From the NCBI GenBank assembly GCA_964015035.1, contig CAXHCA010000025.1, positions 1 to 57,089 on the forward strand: a DNA stretch of 57,089 nt. The letters run 5' to 3'. The notes under the pieces are model-generated. The model saw only the letters and a program-made list of their open reading frames with translations. It was not told the origin of the DNA and made no database searches. Numbering within the stretch: position 1 is the first letter of the stretch; each line of letters starts with the position of its first letter. A program made the translations under genes and the position numbers. Positions 25,320 through 33,385 of this stretch are shown piece after piece. This DNA comes from BQJU01 sp964015035. GTDB lineage: Bacteria; Bacteroidota; Bacteroidia; Chitinophagales; Saprospiraceae.

Positions 25320-26878
25320 GGGAGCAACTACAGGCATTTGGTGACTTTCTGGTCAGCAATCGGGCGAAGCTCGTAGAGCAAATGCTCGAACACCTGGGAC
25401 TGACTTTTCTTTCCTTGCTGCTGGCCGTTTTGATTGCGGTGCCACTAGGTATCTTTATTGCCAGGAAAGACCGCTATGCCGGTGGTATTCTGGCGTTTAC
25501 GGGCATTTTACAAACCATTCCGAGTATCGCCTTATTGGGATTTATGATCCCCATTTTGGGCATTGGCATTAAGCCTGCCATTTTTGCCTTGTTTTTATAT
25601 GCTCTCTTACCCATTTTACGCAACACGTACACCGGCATTCGTGAGGTAGAGCCATCGGTGGTAGAGGCTGCCCGGGGCATTGGCATGAGCAATGGGCAGA
25701 TTTTGCGTCAAGTGGAATTGCCCCTGGCGATGCCCGTGTTGTTTGCCGGAATTCGTACCGCTACAGTAATCAACGTGGGGGTGGCTACCCTGGCCGCTTA
25801 TATCGGAGCCGGTGGTTTAGGGGAGTTTATCTTTGGTGGCATAGCCCTCAATAATACGATGATGATCCTGGCTGGTTCTATCCCCGCGGCCTTGCTGGCG
25901 ATATTTTTTGATCAATTACTAGCCGGATTACAGCGAATGCCCCGTTTTCAGCGCAGACACCTGGCGCTTGGTTTATTGATCTTATTACCTCTACTGAGTG
26001 GTTTTTATTGGGCCTCCAATGCCGTATCTCCGGGGTTGAAGGCAGGCTTTGATCCAGAATTTTCGGGTCGGGCAGATGGGTATGGCAAATTGGTGGAAGT
26101 TTATGATTTGAAATTTAACACCCTGGTACTGAATGCGGGATTGATGTACCGTGCGGTGAAGGAAGGACTGGTAGATGTAATCGGTGGATATTCCACGGAT
26201 GGTCGCATCAAGGCCTTTGATTTAGTGGTTTTAGAGGATGATCGGCACGTATTTCCACCTTATCAGTGTGCCCCGCTTTTGAATGGCAATACGGTTGAGA
26301 AACATCCGGAATTGGTGCCATTATTGAATCGGCTGGCCGGAAAAATTAGTGATGCTACTATGACGGCGCTCAATTACGAAGTAGATCACAATAAGAGATC
26401 ACCGGCAGCAGTAGCGACCGAATTTCTAAAATCAGTCGATTTATGGCAACCCGACCGCTCACAAGGTGGTGCAACAGTGACCATTGGTTCCAAGATTTTT
26501 ACTGAACAGTATATTTTAGTAGAAATTTATGCACAGCTTATCAATGGCTATACCGATTTGGATGTTGATGCCAAGGTCGGTTTAGGGGGAACCAAAATCT
26601 GTTTTGATGCATTGCGAGCTGGTGAAATTGACCTGTATCCGGAATATACCGGTACGGGGTTTCAGGTGATCCTCTCCCCACCGGATTCCTTGATTCAAAC
26701 CATAAATGCAGATGCAGATGCCGTATACGATTATGTGCAAACCGAGTTTGCTGCCCAATATCACCTACAGTGGCTGTCGCCCTTGGGATTTAATAACACC
26801 TATGCATTGATGGTTCGATCGGAACAGGCGAAAAAGGAAGGCTGGACCAAAATCAGTGATCTGAACTGGTCTTATTGA
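25316..26878 (+). CDS. Betaine/choline-type ABC permease fused to a circularly permuted substrate-binding domain
   Basis: A 520-aa fusion. Residues 1-210 are the permease, with several membrane segments and the ATPase-coupling EAA loop EAARGIGMSNGQILRQVELP (118-137). A further membrane segment (about 215-232) precedes an extracytoplasmic OpuCC/ProX-type binding domain. In this family the usual order is TIGSKxFTEQ, LGGT, YPEYTGTG, GFNNTYAL, ISDL, then GFDPEF, DGY, STDGRIxAYDLVVLEDD, LNYEVD. Here GFDPEF (244-249) to LNYEVD (352-357) comes first, and TIGSKIFTEQYIL (389-401) to TKISDL (511-516) comes last, ending four residues later. All parts occur once, so the two halves are swapped, not lost. 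Lipid anchoring is unnecessary because the domain is tethered. It may form the complete importer with the ATPase upstream. Confidence 0.85.
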   Translation: MREQLQAFGDFLVSNRAKLVEQMLEHLGLTFLSLLLAVLIAVPLGIFIARKDRYAGGILAFTGILQTIPSIALLGFMIPILGIGIKPAIFALFLYALLPILRNTYTGIREVEPSVVEAARGIGMSNGQILRQVELPLAMPVLFAGIRTATVINVGVATLAAYIGAGGLGEFIFGGIALNNTMMILAGSIPAALLAIFFDQLLAGLQRMPRFQRRHLALGLLILLPLLSGFYWASNAVSPGLKAGFDPEFSGRADGYGKLVEVYDLKFNTLVLNAGLMYRAVKEGLVDVIGGYSTDGRIKAFDLVVLEDDRHVFPPYQCAPLLNGNTVEKHPELVPLLNRLAGKISDATMTALNYEVDHNKRSPAAVATEFLKSVDLWQPDRSQGGATVTIGSKIFTEQYILVEIYAQLINGYTDLDVDAKVGLGGTKICFDALRAGEIDLYPEYTGTGFQVILSPPDSLIQTINADADAVYDYVQTEFAAQYHLQWLSPLGFNNTYALMVRSEQAKKEGWTKISDLNWSY

Positions 26879-26890
26879 TGAACCCTGATC

Positions 26891-26911
26891 GTCAAAGTTG
26901 GCAACTTTGAC
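26891..26911. other. Perfect 9-bp hairpin after the ABC operon
   Basis: GTCAAAGTT and AACTTTGAC flank a GGC loop 13 nt after the importer stop codon. There is no T-run, so it may act as an mRNA 3'-stabilising stem or weak terminator. Its sequence recalls the TTTGAC ends of repeat B. Confidence 0.5.
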
Positions 26912-27068
26912 GCAATATGCTAGGAGGATTTTTAACCCGATTACTTCCGCAAAAATCTAATAGAATATGCCTCCGGCGGCCTATTTGCCTTGATGCAAAG
27001 GTGCAAAAATCAAGGCTGCACCTGCTTCTTAACGCTGCGGTCAATTATTGCTGCATCAATCCAGGGTT

Positions 27069-27938
27069 TCACTGTTCCAATAATCCCTTCGAAGCGGCAA
27101 TACCCTTTTCAAAAAAAGCTTTTACCAATGTCAATTGCTGATCTCCCTCAAGTGGGGTCAAACTGCTCAATGGTAAAATTGGTCCCGTCCAGTTTCCTTG
27201 GTGCCAACGACATCCATCCGGAAGATCAGGCAGATTGTCGTAATGGATAGTGGCTCCCTTCTTCCAGTGATTGATGTAGAAATACGGCACGTCAATGGCT
27301 TCATCGGCAATGGCCCATCCGATTCCAATGGTACTGGTAGGTGTGTCAGGGCCTTCTGAAAATTCCAGTGCAATCACACTGCCGGTATCGAAGTGATGAG
27401 GCCAGGTGCGCACGGTACTGGCTTTGGAAAAGGGTTGGATCGTTTGGTTCAAGACCCAATGGGCATTTTGCCGGTAAAGGGCCAGTTCTCGTCTAATCTC
27501 CTGGGAAATTGGGGCAAAAGCCTGTCCATGATCTAAAGAATGATCGGGGAGGGAAAAATGGCTGAAGTAATCGTATTGCTGAGGAGGGAAAGGTGTTTTT
27601 TGCAGTTGCTCTCGAAACCATTGCAACAGCTCATCTTTGGTCTTTCCGGTAGGGTCGATACTGCCCAAGAGTAGATCGTTTGCCCCCAACAATTGCAGGT
27701 TCCAGTCATCATAGGTCATCTGAGCTCGACTCTTTTGTACCTGATGCCCGGCCATTGCTTGTTGCTTAGGCAGCCATTCCAGATTGCTTTGGGAATCATC
27801 ATTGGCTTTGGGAAGGAAGGCTTCACCGAGCATTCCTACAAATAAGGCGGCATGGTGCATTTCTTTGATGGCCTCTGCAAGCTTTTCATTGTATGTTAAA
27901 GTAAGAGGGTTCCAGGAGTTGATAGAATATTGAAGCAT
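27069..27938 (-). CDS. Uncharacterised protein, about 289 aa
   Basis: I do not recognise this family. The frame is long, its codon use looks ordinary, and it is soluble with no signal peptide or membrane segment. Notable features: a His-rich N-terminal helix (EAIKEMHHAALFVGML), a central segment rich in aromatic and His residues (FSHFSLPDHSLDHGQAF), and a conserved-looking C-terminal block TWPHHFDTGSVIALEFSEGP followed by IGIGWAIADEAIDVPYFYIN. The His/Asp pairs could bind a metal, but that is a guess. The start may instead be 27965 (nine residues longer). It is divergent from the VOC gene and lies alone. Confidence 0.6.
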   Translation of the reverse strand: MLQYSINSWNPLTLTYNEKLAEAIKEMHHAALFVGMLGEAFLPKANDDSQSNLEWLPKQQAMAGHQVQKSRAQMTYDDWNLQLLGANDLLLGSIDPTGKTKDELLQWFREQLQKTPFPPQQYDYFSHFSLPDHSLDHGQAFAPISQEIRRELALYRQNAHWVLNQTIQPFSKASTVRTWPHHFDTGSVIALEFSEGPDTPTSTIGIGWAIADEAIDVPYFYINHWKKGATIHYDNLPDLPDGCRWHQGNWTGPILPLSSLTPLEGDQQLTLVKAFFEKGIAASKGLLEQ

Positions 27939-28084
27939 AGGTATGTGTTTTGATCGTACCTTCATTCAACACATCAACGGCTTTGTGGGTTTGGTATAGG
28001 CTACCAATCGTCCCGTTGCGGACAAAATTGGACAGGAAATGTGTAGGGATTCCTCTTTTTCTGTTATTTTGGTTGAAAAAAGAG

Positions 28085-28513
28085 ATGAATAAAATACCTC
28101 CGTTTCATGTAGCTGTACCGGTAGATGATTTGGCGAAAGCCAGGACCTTTTATCGGGATATTTTAGGATGCGAGGAAGGGCGCTCGACTGAGCAATGGAT
28201 TGACTTCAATTTATTTGGGCATCAGTTTGTGGTCCATTACAAACCACCGAGTCCTGATAAGGAAGGGCATCACCACAATCCTGTAGATGGGCACAATGTA
28301 CCGGTTCCTCATTATGGGGTAGTATTGGATTGGGAAGTTTGGGAAGCACTGGCTCAGCGGGTCAAGGAAAATGGCATTCCTTTTGTGATAGAACCCTACA
28401 TTCGGTTCAAGGGATTACCCGGCGAACAAGCAACAATGTTTTTTCTTGATCCGGCGGGTAATGCCTTGGAATTTAAAGCCTTTAAGGATATCGAGCAGTT
28501 ATTTGCCAAATAG
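28085..28513 (+). CDS. VOC-family (glyoxalase/dioxygenase fold) protein
   Basis: A 142-aa small cytoplasmic protein. It begins FHVAVPVDDLAKARTFYRDI, the classic first beta-alpha-beta unit of the vicinal oxygen chelate fold, and ends with DPAGNALEFKAFKD, containing the Glu that is usually the last metal ligand; His8 of the first strand is the likely first ligand. HYGVVLDWEVWEAL gives another candidate. The enzyme activity cannot be told from sequence: the family includes glyoxalases, dioxygenases and resistance proteins. Start at 28085 follows AAAAAAGAG and removes an unlikely upstream extension. Its stop is 1 bp from the stop of the convergent helicase gene. Confidence 0.82.
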   Translation: MNKIPPFHVAVPVDDLAKARTFYRDILGCEEGRSTEQWIDFNLFGHQFVVHYKPPSPDKEGHHHNPVDGHNVPVPHYGVVLDWEVWEALAQRVKENGIPFVIEPYIRFKGLPGEQATMFFLDPAGNALEFKAFKDIEQLFAK

Positions 28514-28514
28514 G

Positions 28515-30170
28515 CTAACTTCTCATTCTGGACTTACTTTTGCCACTAAAAGACTTCTTCTTTTTAGACTTGTGAGGGGCTGGTCGACTGTCATCGCGGT
28601 TGACTCGAATAGGGCGGTCGTCAAGCAGGCTTCCGTCAAATTCGCGGATGATCGGTTGTACAATACTTGGCTCTACTTCAAAGTAGGTATGTTTCTTGTG
28701 CATGTCGATTTTGCCGATGGCGCTACCCGTAATATTGGCATTGCGACAAATCAAGTTGATAAATCCACCCTTATCCCGCACATCTAAAGAACCGATATTG
28801 ATAAAAAGTCTTTGTCCTCTACCGCTATTTCTAGAAGTCGATTTTCCACGACTATTTAGGTCGCGGGAATTGTGGTAGTTTTGGATCAATTTACCAAAAG
28901 AAAGAGAGGCTATTTTCTGAATCAACTCCTCGCGAGACAAGTCTTGCAGTTCATCGTAAATCACGGGCAGGAAGGTTTCCAATCCTTCGGTGGGCTGAGC
29001 ATCTTTCATTCGACGCAAGCGGACCAGCAGCTGTTGTTCACAGATTTCCTGGCCAGTTGGAATATGCGCCTGAGTGAAAGAGACTTTCAATCTTTTTTCA
29101 ATTTGCCGCAAAATGGCCATATCTTTTGGATGCGCCAAAACCAGAGATACGCCCTTGCTACCAGCTCTACCGGTACGGCCACTTCGGTGGGTATAGAAAG
29201 CCTGGTCTTCGGGGATGTTGTAGTGAAAAACGTGGGTAATATCTTGTACGTCGATACCGCGTGCGGCTACATCGGTAGCCACGAGGATCTGGATGCGGTT
29301 TTTACGAAAGCGCTCCATCACCATATCCCGTTGGTTTTGACTAAGATCTCCGTGCAGGGCGTCAGCACGATAGCCATCTTTTGCCAATTGTTCCGCAACT
29401 TCTTTTGAATCGCGGCGGGTACGGGTAAATACCAAGGCAAAGAGGTCGGGATGAAAGTCAAGGAAGCGCCGCAATACCTCGTAGCGCTCATGCGGACGAG
29501 TTTGTACATACTGGTGGTCAATGTCTACATTAGATGTATTGCGTTGACCGATGCTCACTTCTTGTGGATCGGTCATGTAGTCTTTGGAAATACGACGTAC
29601 TTCTTCGGGCATCGTTGCCGAAAAAAGCCAAGTCTGTTTTTCCTCAGGGGTATTTTTTAGGATGTCGTCAATTTCTTCCTTAAAGCCCATATTCAACATT
29701 TCATCGGCTTCATCAAGCACCATATATTGGATATGCTGAATATTGACGGCACCGCGGCGGATCAAATCTCTTAATCTACCCGGTGTAGCGGTAATGATAT
29801 GGGCACCTCGCTTGAGGTCACGAATTTGGCGGCCAATGTCGGTGCCTCCATAGACGGCCTGAATTTTCAGCTTGCGCAAATGCTTCGCAAAGGAAGCCAA
29901 TTCTTTGGAAATCTGTAGGCAAAGCTCCCGAGTTGGGGCCAGGATTAAAGCTTGTGTATGGTTTTGTTCGGAATCTACTAATTCCATCAAGGGCAAGCCG
30001 AAGGCTGCTGTCTTACCGGTACCTGTTTGCGCCAGTCCCACCAAATCGGTGTTGTTTGCTAATAATTTGGGGATGGCCTGTGTTTGAATCGCGGTGGGCT
30101 CAAAGAATCCTAACTCCTCAATTGCATCTACTAATTGCTGAGATAACCCCAGCTTAACAAAATCACTCAT
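28515..30170 (-). CDS. deaD: DEAD-box RNA helicase (DeaD/CsdA-like)
   Basis: A 551-aa ATP-dependent RNA helicase. The motifs appear in order: Q-motif near FFEPTAIQTQAIPKLL, motif I AQTGTGKT, Ia PTRELCLQ, motif II VLDEADEML, motif III SATM, then ARGIDV and HRSGRTGRAG in the second RecA lobe. A helical linker follows, then a DbpA-type RNA-binding domain (about 450-525; RLFINIGSLDVRDKGGFINL) and a basic tail KSKKKKSFSGKSKSR. This layout matches CsdA/DeaD proteins that unwind structured RNA in cold adaptation, ribosome assembly and mRNA decay. Single gene; a TACCTTTG box lies just upstream. Confidence 0.92.
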   Translation of the reverse strand: MSDFVKLGLSQQLVDAIEELGFFEPTAIQTQAIPKLLANNTDLVGLAQTGTGKTAAFGLPLMELVDSEQNHTQALILAPTRELCLQISKELASFAKHLRKLKIQAVYGGTDIGRQIRDLKRGAHIITATPGRLRDLIRRGAVNIQHIQYMVLDEADEMLNMGFKEEIDDILKNTPEEKQTWLFSATMPEEVRRISKDYMTDPQEVSIGQRNTSNVDIDHQYVQTRPHERYEVLRRFLDFHPDLFALVFTRTRRDSKEVAEQLAKDGYRADALHGDLSQNQRDMVMERFRKNRIQILVATDVAARGIDVQDITHVFHYNIPEDQAFYTHRSGRTGRAGSKGVSLVLAHPKDMAILRQIEKRLKVSFTQAHIPTGQEICEQQLLVRLRRMKDAQPTEGLETFLPVIYDELQDLSREELIQKIASLSFGKLIQNYHNSRDLNSRGKSTSRNSGRGQRLFINIGSLDVRDKGGFINLICRNANITGSAIGKIDMHKKHTYFEVEPSIVQPIIREFDGSLLDDRPIRVNRDDSRPAPHKSKKKKSFSGKSKSRMRS

Positions 30171-30192
30171 GAACGTATTTTAAATTAAGGTG

Positions 30193-30200
30193 CAAAGGTA
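30193..30200 (-). promoter_or_regulatory. -7 box (TACCTTTG) for deaD
   Basis: The complement of CAAAGGTA is TACCTTTG, followed by CA as is frequent in Bacteroidota promoters, 22 nt before the deaD start. The -33 element is not well conserved (a TTTG sits only 11 nt upstream). Confidence 0.5.
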
Positions 30201-30639
30201 CGTTTTATTTGCAAATGTGTTTGAAATTGTTTGTCTAACAGTGCTTTAGACGAAGTTTTTTTCAAAAGTAATGGATTTTAAAACCCAATATTTAAGCTTT
30301 AAAACCCAGGTGAGGTCATCTTGCCTTCACTGCTAGTTGGCATATCAAAAAAATGTTATATTGAGAAAGTTCTAACCTCTTTTCTTTTGTTTGCCAGAGG
30401 GCAATTCAAGTGCAGTTTCCTTTTGTAAGGAAAACTTCCATCGGGCGAATTCGAGGCGTTTCGGGAGGATAAGATGGCGCTCTATTTATTAGCGTTGTTT
30501 CGCTATGAAAATCTGCGACTTAACTGAAAGGTTGCACTAAATGAGGAAGGAGGTGTACATTTATACACCCCCTTCCTCAAATTATATCGCAGTAAGTCGC
30601 GTCCCTGTTTGGGCACCAAATCCGGCGGTTACACGTGTC
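30201..30639. other. Gene-free region between deaD and tonB
   Basis: No gene is supported. It holds a small palindrome TTGTCTAA..TTAGACGAA (30231-30254), a tandem TTTAAAACCCA motif near 30280 and 30300, and the terminator-like hairpin at 30542-30579. Confidence 0.5.
30542..30579 (-). terminator. Long hairpin downstream of tonB
   Basis: TGAGGAAGGAGGTGTA (30542-30557) pairs with TACACCCCCTTCCTCA (30564-30579) with a single mismatch: a 16-bp stem with a 6-nt loop. The T-run after it on the minus strand is short (TCATTT), so termination is probable but not certain. Confidence 0.6.
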
Positions 30640-31581
30640 TTATGCGTCTTTCAAGATAAACCGGATGGGGAGGTTGAACATTACCCTTACGGGGATTCCC
30701 CTTTGTTTACCAGGTATCCATTTTTTCTCTTGATCTCTCATCATTTTGACTACGCGAACGGCTTCATCGCCACATTGTCCGCCAATGTCTCGCAAGATTT
30801 TGATTTGGGTGATTGATCCATCCTTTTCGACGACAAAGCCGACGACTACGGTTCCCTGAATATTATTCTCACGAGCGATGCTAGGATATTCTATGTTGGA
30901 GTAAAGAAATTCCATCAATTTTTTATCCGCGCAAGCTTTCAATTCCTTTTGTGCCAATCCGCTGTCTTCACAGCCGGGGAAACGAGGCATTTGTTCCACC
31001 ACTTTAAAAATCTCTTCGGGTTCTGCTGCTTTTGGCGGCGGCGGTGGTGGCGGTGGGGGAGGTACATCCTCATGATCAACGATTACTGGATCTGGTGTAA
31101 AAACCTCTGTAGTAATCTCTACAGATTGATCCACAAATTCTATTTCATCTTCTTCAATGATCAATTCATTGGGAACTTCCTGGATGACCGGTGGTGGCGG
31201 CGGTGGAGGAGGTGGAGGTGGTTCAGCACTGCGGGGCGGAGCTACCTCAATTTCTTCTTCCAAATCCAGGGAATACATAGAGACATCCACTTCTTTTGTA
31301 AAGCTGGTCCAGTTGAAGGCGGCCAGTGTGATGAAAAGGACGGCTACCAGACTGAGGCCGAGCAGTGGTCCTCTGAGTTTATTGACATCGACATCGGGAT
31401 ATTTATTCCGATATTGTAAAGGAGAGCCCCAAGTGGTATTTTGGTATTTTTCGGTTAAATTCGCTTGGGCAATTCTTCTGAAGTATACCCTCAGACCTCC
31501 GATCAATAACAAGAAGAACGCAAACACCAGGGCTGTTGTGGTCAATATTTCATTTCCGGTGAAGATTAAATCTGTGTTCAT
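30640..31581 (-). CDS. tonB: Energy transducer TonB with two predicted N-terminal membrane segments
   Basis: A 313-aa protein carrying inner-membrane proton-motive energy to TonB-dependent outer-membrane receptors. Two hydrophobic stretches are seen, at about residues 12-30 (TTALVFAFFLLLIGGLRVYF) and 64-84 (LGLSLVAVLFITLAAF). Two Pro tracts (10-11 residues each) flank an acidic linker and would span the periplasm. The C-terminal TonB domain runs from FPGCEDSG to the end, with YPSIARENNIQGTVVVGFVV as its hallmark and an unusual pair of Cys in CEDS and KACADKK. Start 31581 is chosen over 31632, whose extra 17 residues are polar and unusual. Most TonB proteins have one membrane segment. Confidence 0.87.
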   Translation of the reverse strand: MNTDLIFTGNEILTTTALVFAFFLLLIGGLRVYFRRIAQANLTEKYQNTTWGSPLQYRNKYPDVDVNKLRGPLLGLSLVAVLFITLAAFNWTSFTKEVDVSMYSLDLEEEIEVAPPRSAEPPPPPPPPPPPVIQEVPNELIIEEDEIEFVDQSVEITTEVFTPDPVIVDHEDVPPPPPPPPPPKAAEPEEIFKVVEQMPRFPGCEDSGLAQKELKACADKKLMEFLYSNIEYPSIARENNIQGTVVVGFVVEKDGSITQIKILRDIGGQCGDEAVRVVKMMRDQEKKWIPGKQRGIPVRVMFNLPIRFILKDA

Positions 31582-31722
31582 GACTTTTAGTTTAAGGTGA
31601 AAGTTTAGGTGTCCTTTTGAACGTATGGTCAAGTTCAGAAATATTATAGCAGCGATTACTAATATTTGTCAACAGACAGGGTGATTCTAGTCATTAACCC
31701 AAGGCGGCAGGACTCACTTTTT

Positions 31723-31789
31723 AGTGCATGTTTGCAGCCTGAATAGCTTGCCCCGAATATACTTCGGGGACTACCTCCAAACATGCACT
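31723..31789. repeat. Repeat A, copy 5 (67 bp)
   Basis: Left end AGTGCATGTTTG is followed at once by CAGCCTGAATAGCTTGCCCC and the right end ACCTCCAAACATGCACT (31773-31789). The left-hand core seen in other copies is missing. CCCCGAATATACTTCGGGG forms an inner hairpin also present in copy 2 and, degenerate, in the copy at 41755. Confidence 0.82.
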
Positions 31790-31810
31790 AAGAGACACCG
31801 GAGGAGATCT

Positions 31811-31854
31811 CATTTGTCAAAGACCTAATTTTTTTGGTTCTTTGATAAATCTCA
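31811..31854. repeat. Two repeat B ends facing each other
   Basis: ATTTGTCAAAGACC and GGTTCTTTGATAAAT form an inverted pair with a T-rich loop, 20 bp after repeat A copy 5. The order is reversed compared with the B copy at 7563, as if two B elements were joined end to end. It lies about 50 bp before the coaX start. Confidence 0.5.
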
Positions 31855-31904
31855 GTATTCTCAAAGGAGCGATTTTTCTTAGTTTTATTCTGAAAAGGTA
31901 AATC

Positions 31905-32690
31905 ATGACGCTGGCGGTAGATATAGGAAATACGAATGTAGTTATTGGCGTGTCTCTGGGGGAGGGATGGCCTTATGTTTGGCGTTTGCCTACCATATCG
32001 GGGGCGGATGAGGCCCACCTTTTTTATCCGACTCACATTGGAGATCATTTGCTGGAGGCCGATGTTCGGCTAAATGATATTGAAAGGGTGGTCATCAGTA
32101 GTGTCGTACCACATCTGACAGGGCCATTTGAAGACTTGATCCAGCAGTTTTTAGGCATTAAACCGATTGTATTGAGCAGAGAAGTCTATGAGCAATTGCC
32201 TTTACAAATTGTCAACAAAGATCAAATTGGCGCTGATTTAGTAGCCAATGCGCTGGCGGCCAATCTATTGTTTAAGCGCAACGTCATTGTCGTTGATTTT
32301 GGAACGGCGTTGACCTTCACAACAATTGATAAGGAAGGAGCTATTCTAGGCGTTTCTATTGCGCCTGGCCTAAAGACCGCAATGGGTGTCCTGCATCAAA
32401 AAACGGCTCAGCTTCCCGAAGTTCCACTTGGGTTACCCGATTCTGCTCTTGGCCGCAATACGGTGCATGCCATTCAAAGTGGCGTATTAATCGGCTATGT
32501 GGGCCTGGTACGTCATCTTTTGGCAAGTATCCGCGCTGAAGTTGGCGATCAATATGTCGCAGTAGCTACGGGTGGATTATCCAGTATTTTGCATCCACTC
32601 CAGGATGATTTTTTTGCCGTTGATCCTCACCTCACCCTACATGGATTAAGGCTCATTGGAGAGCTATACCAGAGAAGAGGAGGCACATAG
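31905..32690 (+). CDS. coaX: Type III pantothenate kinase CoaX
   Basis: A 261-aa enzyme that phosphorylates pantothenate, the first committed step of coenzyme A synthesis. ASKHA-fold motifs: LAVDIGNTNVVIGVSLG (phosphate 1), KDQIGADLVANALAANLLF, then VIVVDFGTALTFTTID (phosphate 2) with the catalytic Asp in GADL, and GVSIAPGLKTAMGVLHQKTA. The C-terminal GGLSS is also typical. It is transcribed away from tonB and converges on the methyltransferase-like gene with 6 bp between stops. Confidence 0.92.
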   Translation: MTLAVDIGNTNVVIGVSLGEGWPYVWRLPTISGADEAHLFYPTHIGDHLLEADVRLNDIERVVISSVVPHLTGPFEDLIQQFLGIKPIVLSREVYEQLPLQIVNKDQIGADLVANALAANLLFKRNVIVVDFGTALTFTTIDKEGAILGVSIAPGLKTAMGVLHQKTAQLPEVPLGLPDSALGRNTVHAIQSGVLIGYVGLVRHLLASIRAEVGDQYVAVATGGLSSILHPLQDDFFAVDPHLTLHGLRLIGELYQRRGGT

Positions 32691-32696
32691 ATTTCC

Positions 32697-33365
32697 TCAG
32701 GCTTTTCGATTTAGCAACATCCAATTGCCGTGCACATCTAGCGATACGGCATCAGGAAAAACCTTGCGGAAGGTGTTTTCAAAGTAATCTTTCGTTTTTT
32801 TGATATCCTTTTCAGAGGCGGCGAGGCGATTAAAGAGTAGTCGCCCGTTTGGAAGGAGCAGGTCGCGGAGATCTTCCAGAAAAGTTTCACTTTCAAAAGC
32901 GGAAGGGACGGTGTCGTCCAAAAAAATGTCCATGCAAATCATCGCATATTGTTGGCTGCTTTGAGCCACAAAAGCCCGGGCATCGGCACAGACCATTTCT
33001 ATCGGAGAGGAGATGTCGGGTAGGGTATATTTGGCGGTGAGTTTTAGAATGGTCTCGTCGATTTCTACGGCGGTAAATTGGTATTGGCGATTAAATTTTT
33101 TTTCCAGCATCAGAGGAATGCTGCCAAGGCCGAAGCCAAGAATGAGGACTTCATCGCCGGGAAGTTCGTCTAAATCGATTTGTTTAAAAGTGCGGGTAAA
33201 GTTGTCGTACAGATCGCCAAAGGAATAAATTGCATTGGCGGTACATAGTTGATAACGACCTCGATTGAGGCTGACGTAGAGATGGGGATTGTAATGGCTG
33301 GAAGCACTTTCGATATGCCATTCAAACAGGTAACTTGACCATACTTTCCACCACGGTTGTTGCAT
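32697..33365 (-). CDS. Spermidine-synthase-like methyltransferase-fold protein
   Basis: A 222-aa Rossmann-fold protein. The glycine-rich motif is VLILGFGLGSIPLMLEK, followed by the acidic strand FTAVEIDETILKLT and IEMVCADARAFV, as in polyamine synthases and related class I methyltransferases. YAMICMDIFLDDTVP is where spermidine synthases have their catalytic YDVIIxD; here DIFLDD keeps acidic residues but the N-terminal aminopropyl-binding beta domain is short. Many Bacteroidota carry such stand-alone fused SpeE-like proteins whose product is unknown. The gene begins 20 bp after the stop of the GlmU-like gene, so the two may be one operon. Confidence 0.72.
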   Translation of the reverse strand: MQQPWWKVWSSYLFEWHIESASSHYNPHLYVSLNRGRYQLCTANAIYSFGDLYDNFTRTFKQIDLDELPGDEVLILGFGLGSIPLMLEKKFNRQYQFTAVEIDETILKLTAKYTLPDISSPIEMVCADARAFVAQSSQQYAMICMDIFLDDTVPSAFESETFLEDLRDLLLPNGRLLFNRLAASEKDIKKTKDYFENTFRKVFPDAVSLDVHGNWMLLNRKA

Positions 33366-33385
33366 TTGCCTGTTTGGTTTTATAC

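Larger units (their letters stand above)
31582..31904. other. Divergent intergenic region between tonB and coaX
   Basis: Filled mostly by repeat A copy 5 and paired repeat B ends; no gene and no clear promoter box is seen. Start-proximal sequence before coaX is CAAAGGAGCGATTTTTC, with a possible AGGAG some distance from the start. Confidence 0.45.

Noticed and set aside
25316..26878. Two broken tandem binding domains instead of a permuted one
   Set aside because: Each conserved segment occurs once and the two ends meet exactly at one conventional linker, which is not expected from independent truncations.
30949..31419. 156-codon Trp/Arg-rich frame
   Set aside because: Antisense to the Pro tracts of tonB; Trp and Arg runs come from reading the Pro codons backwards.
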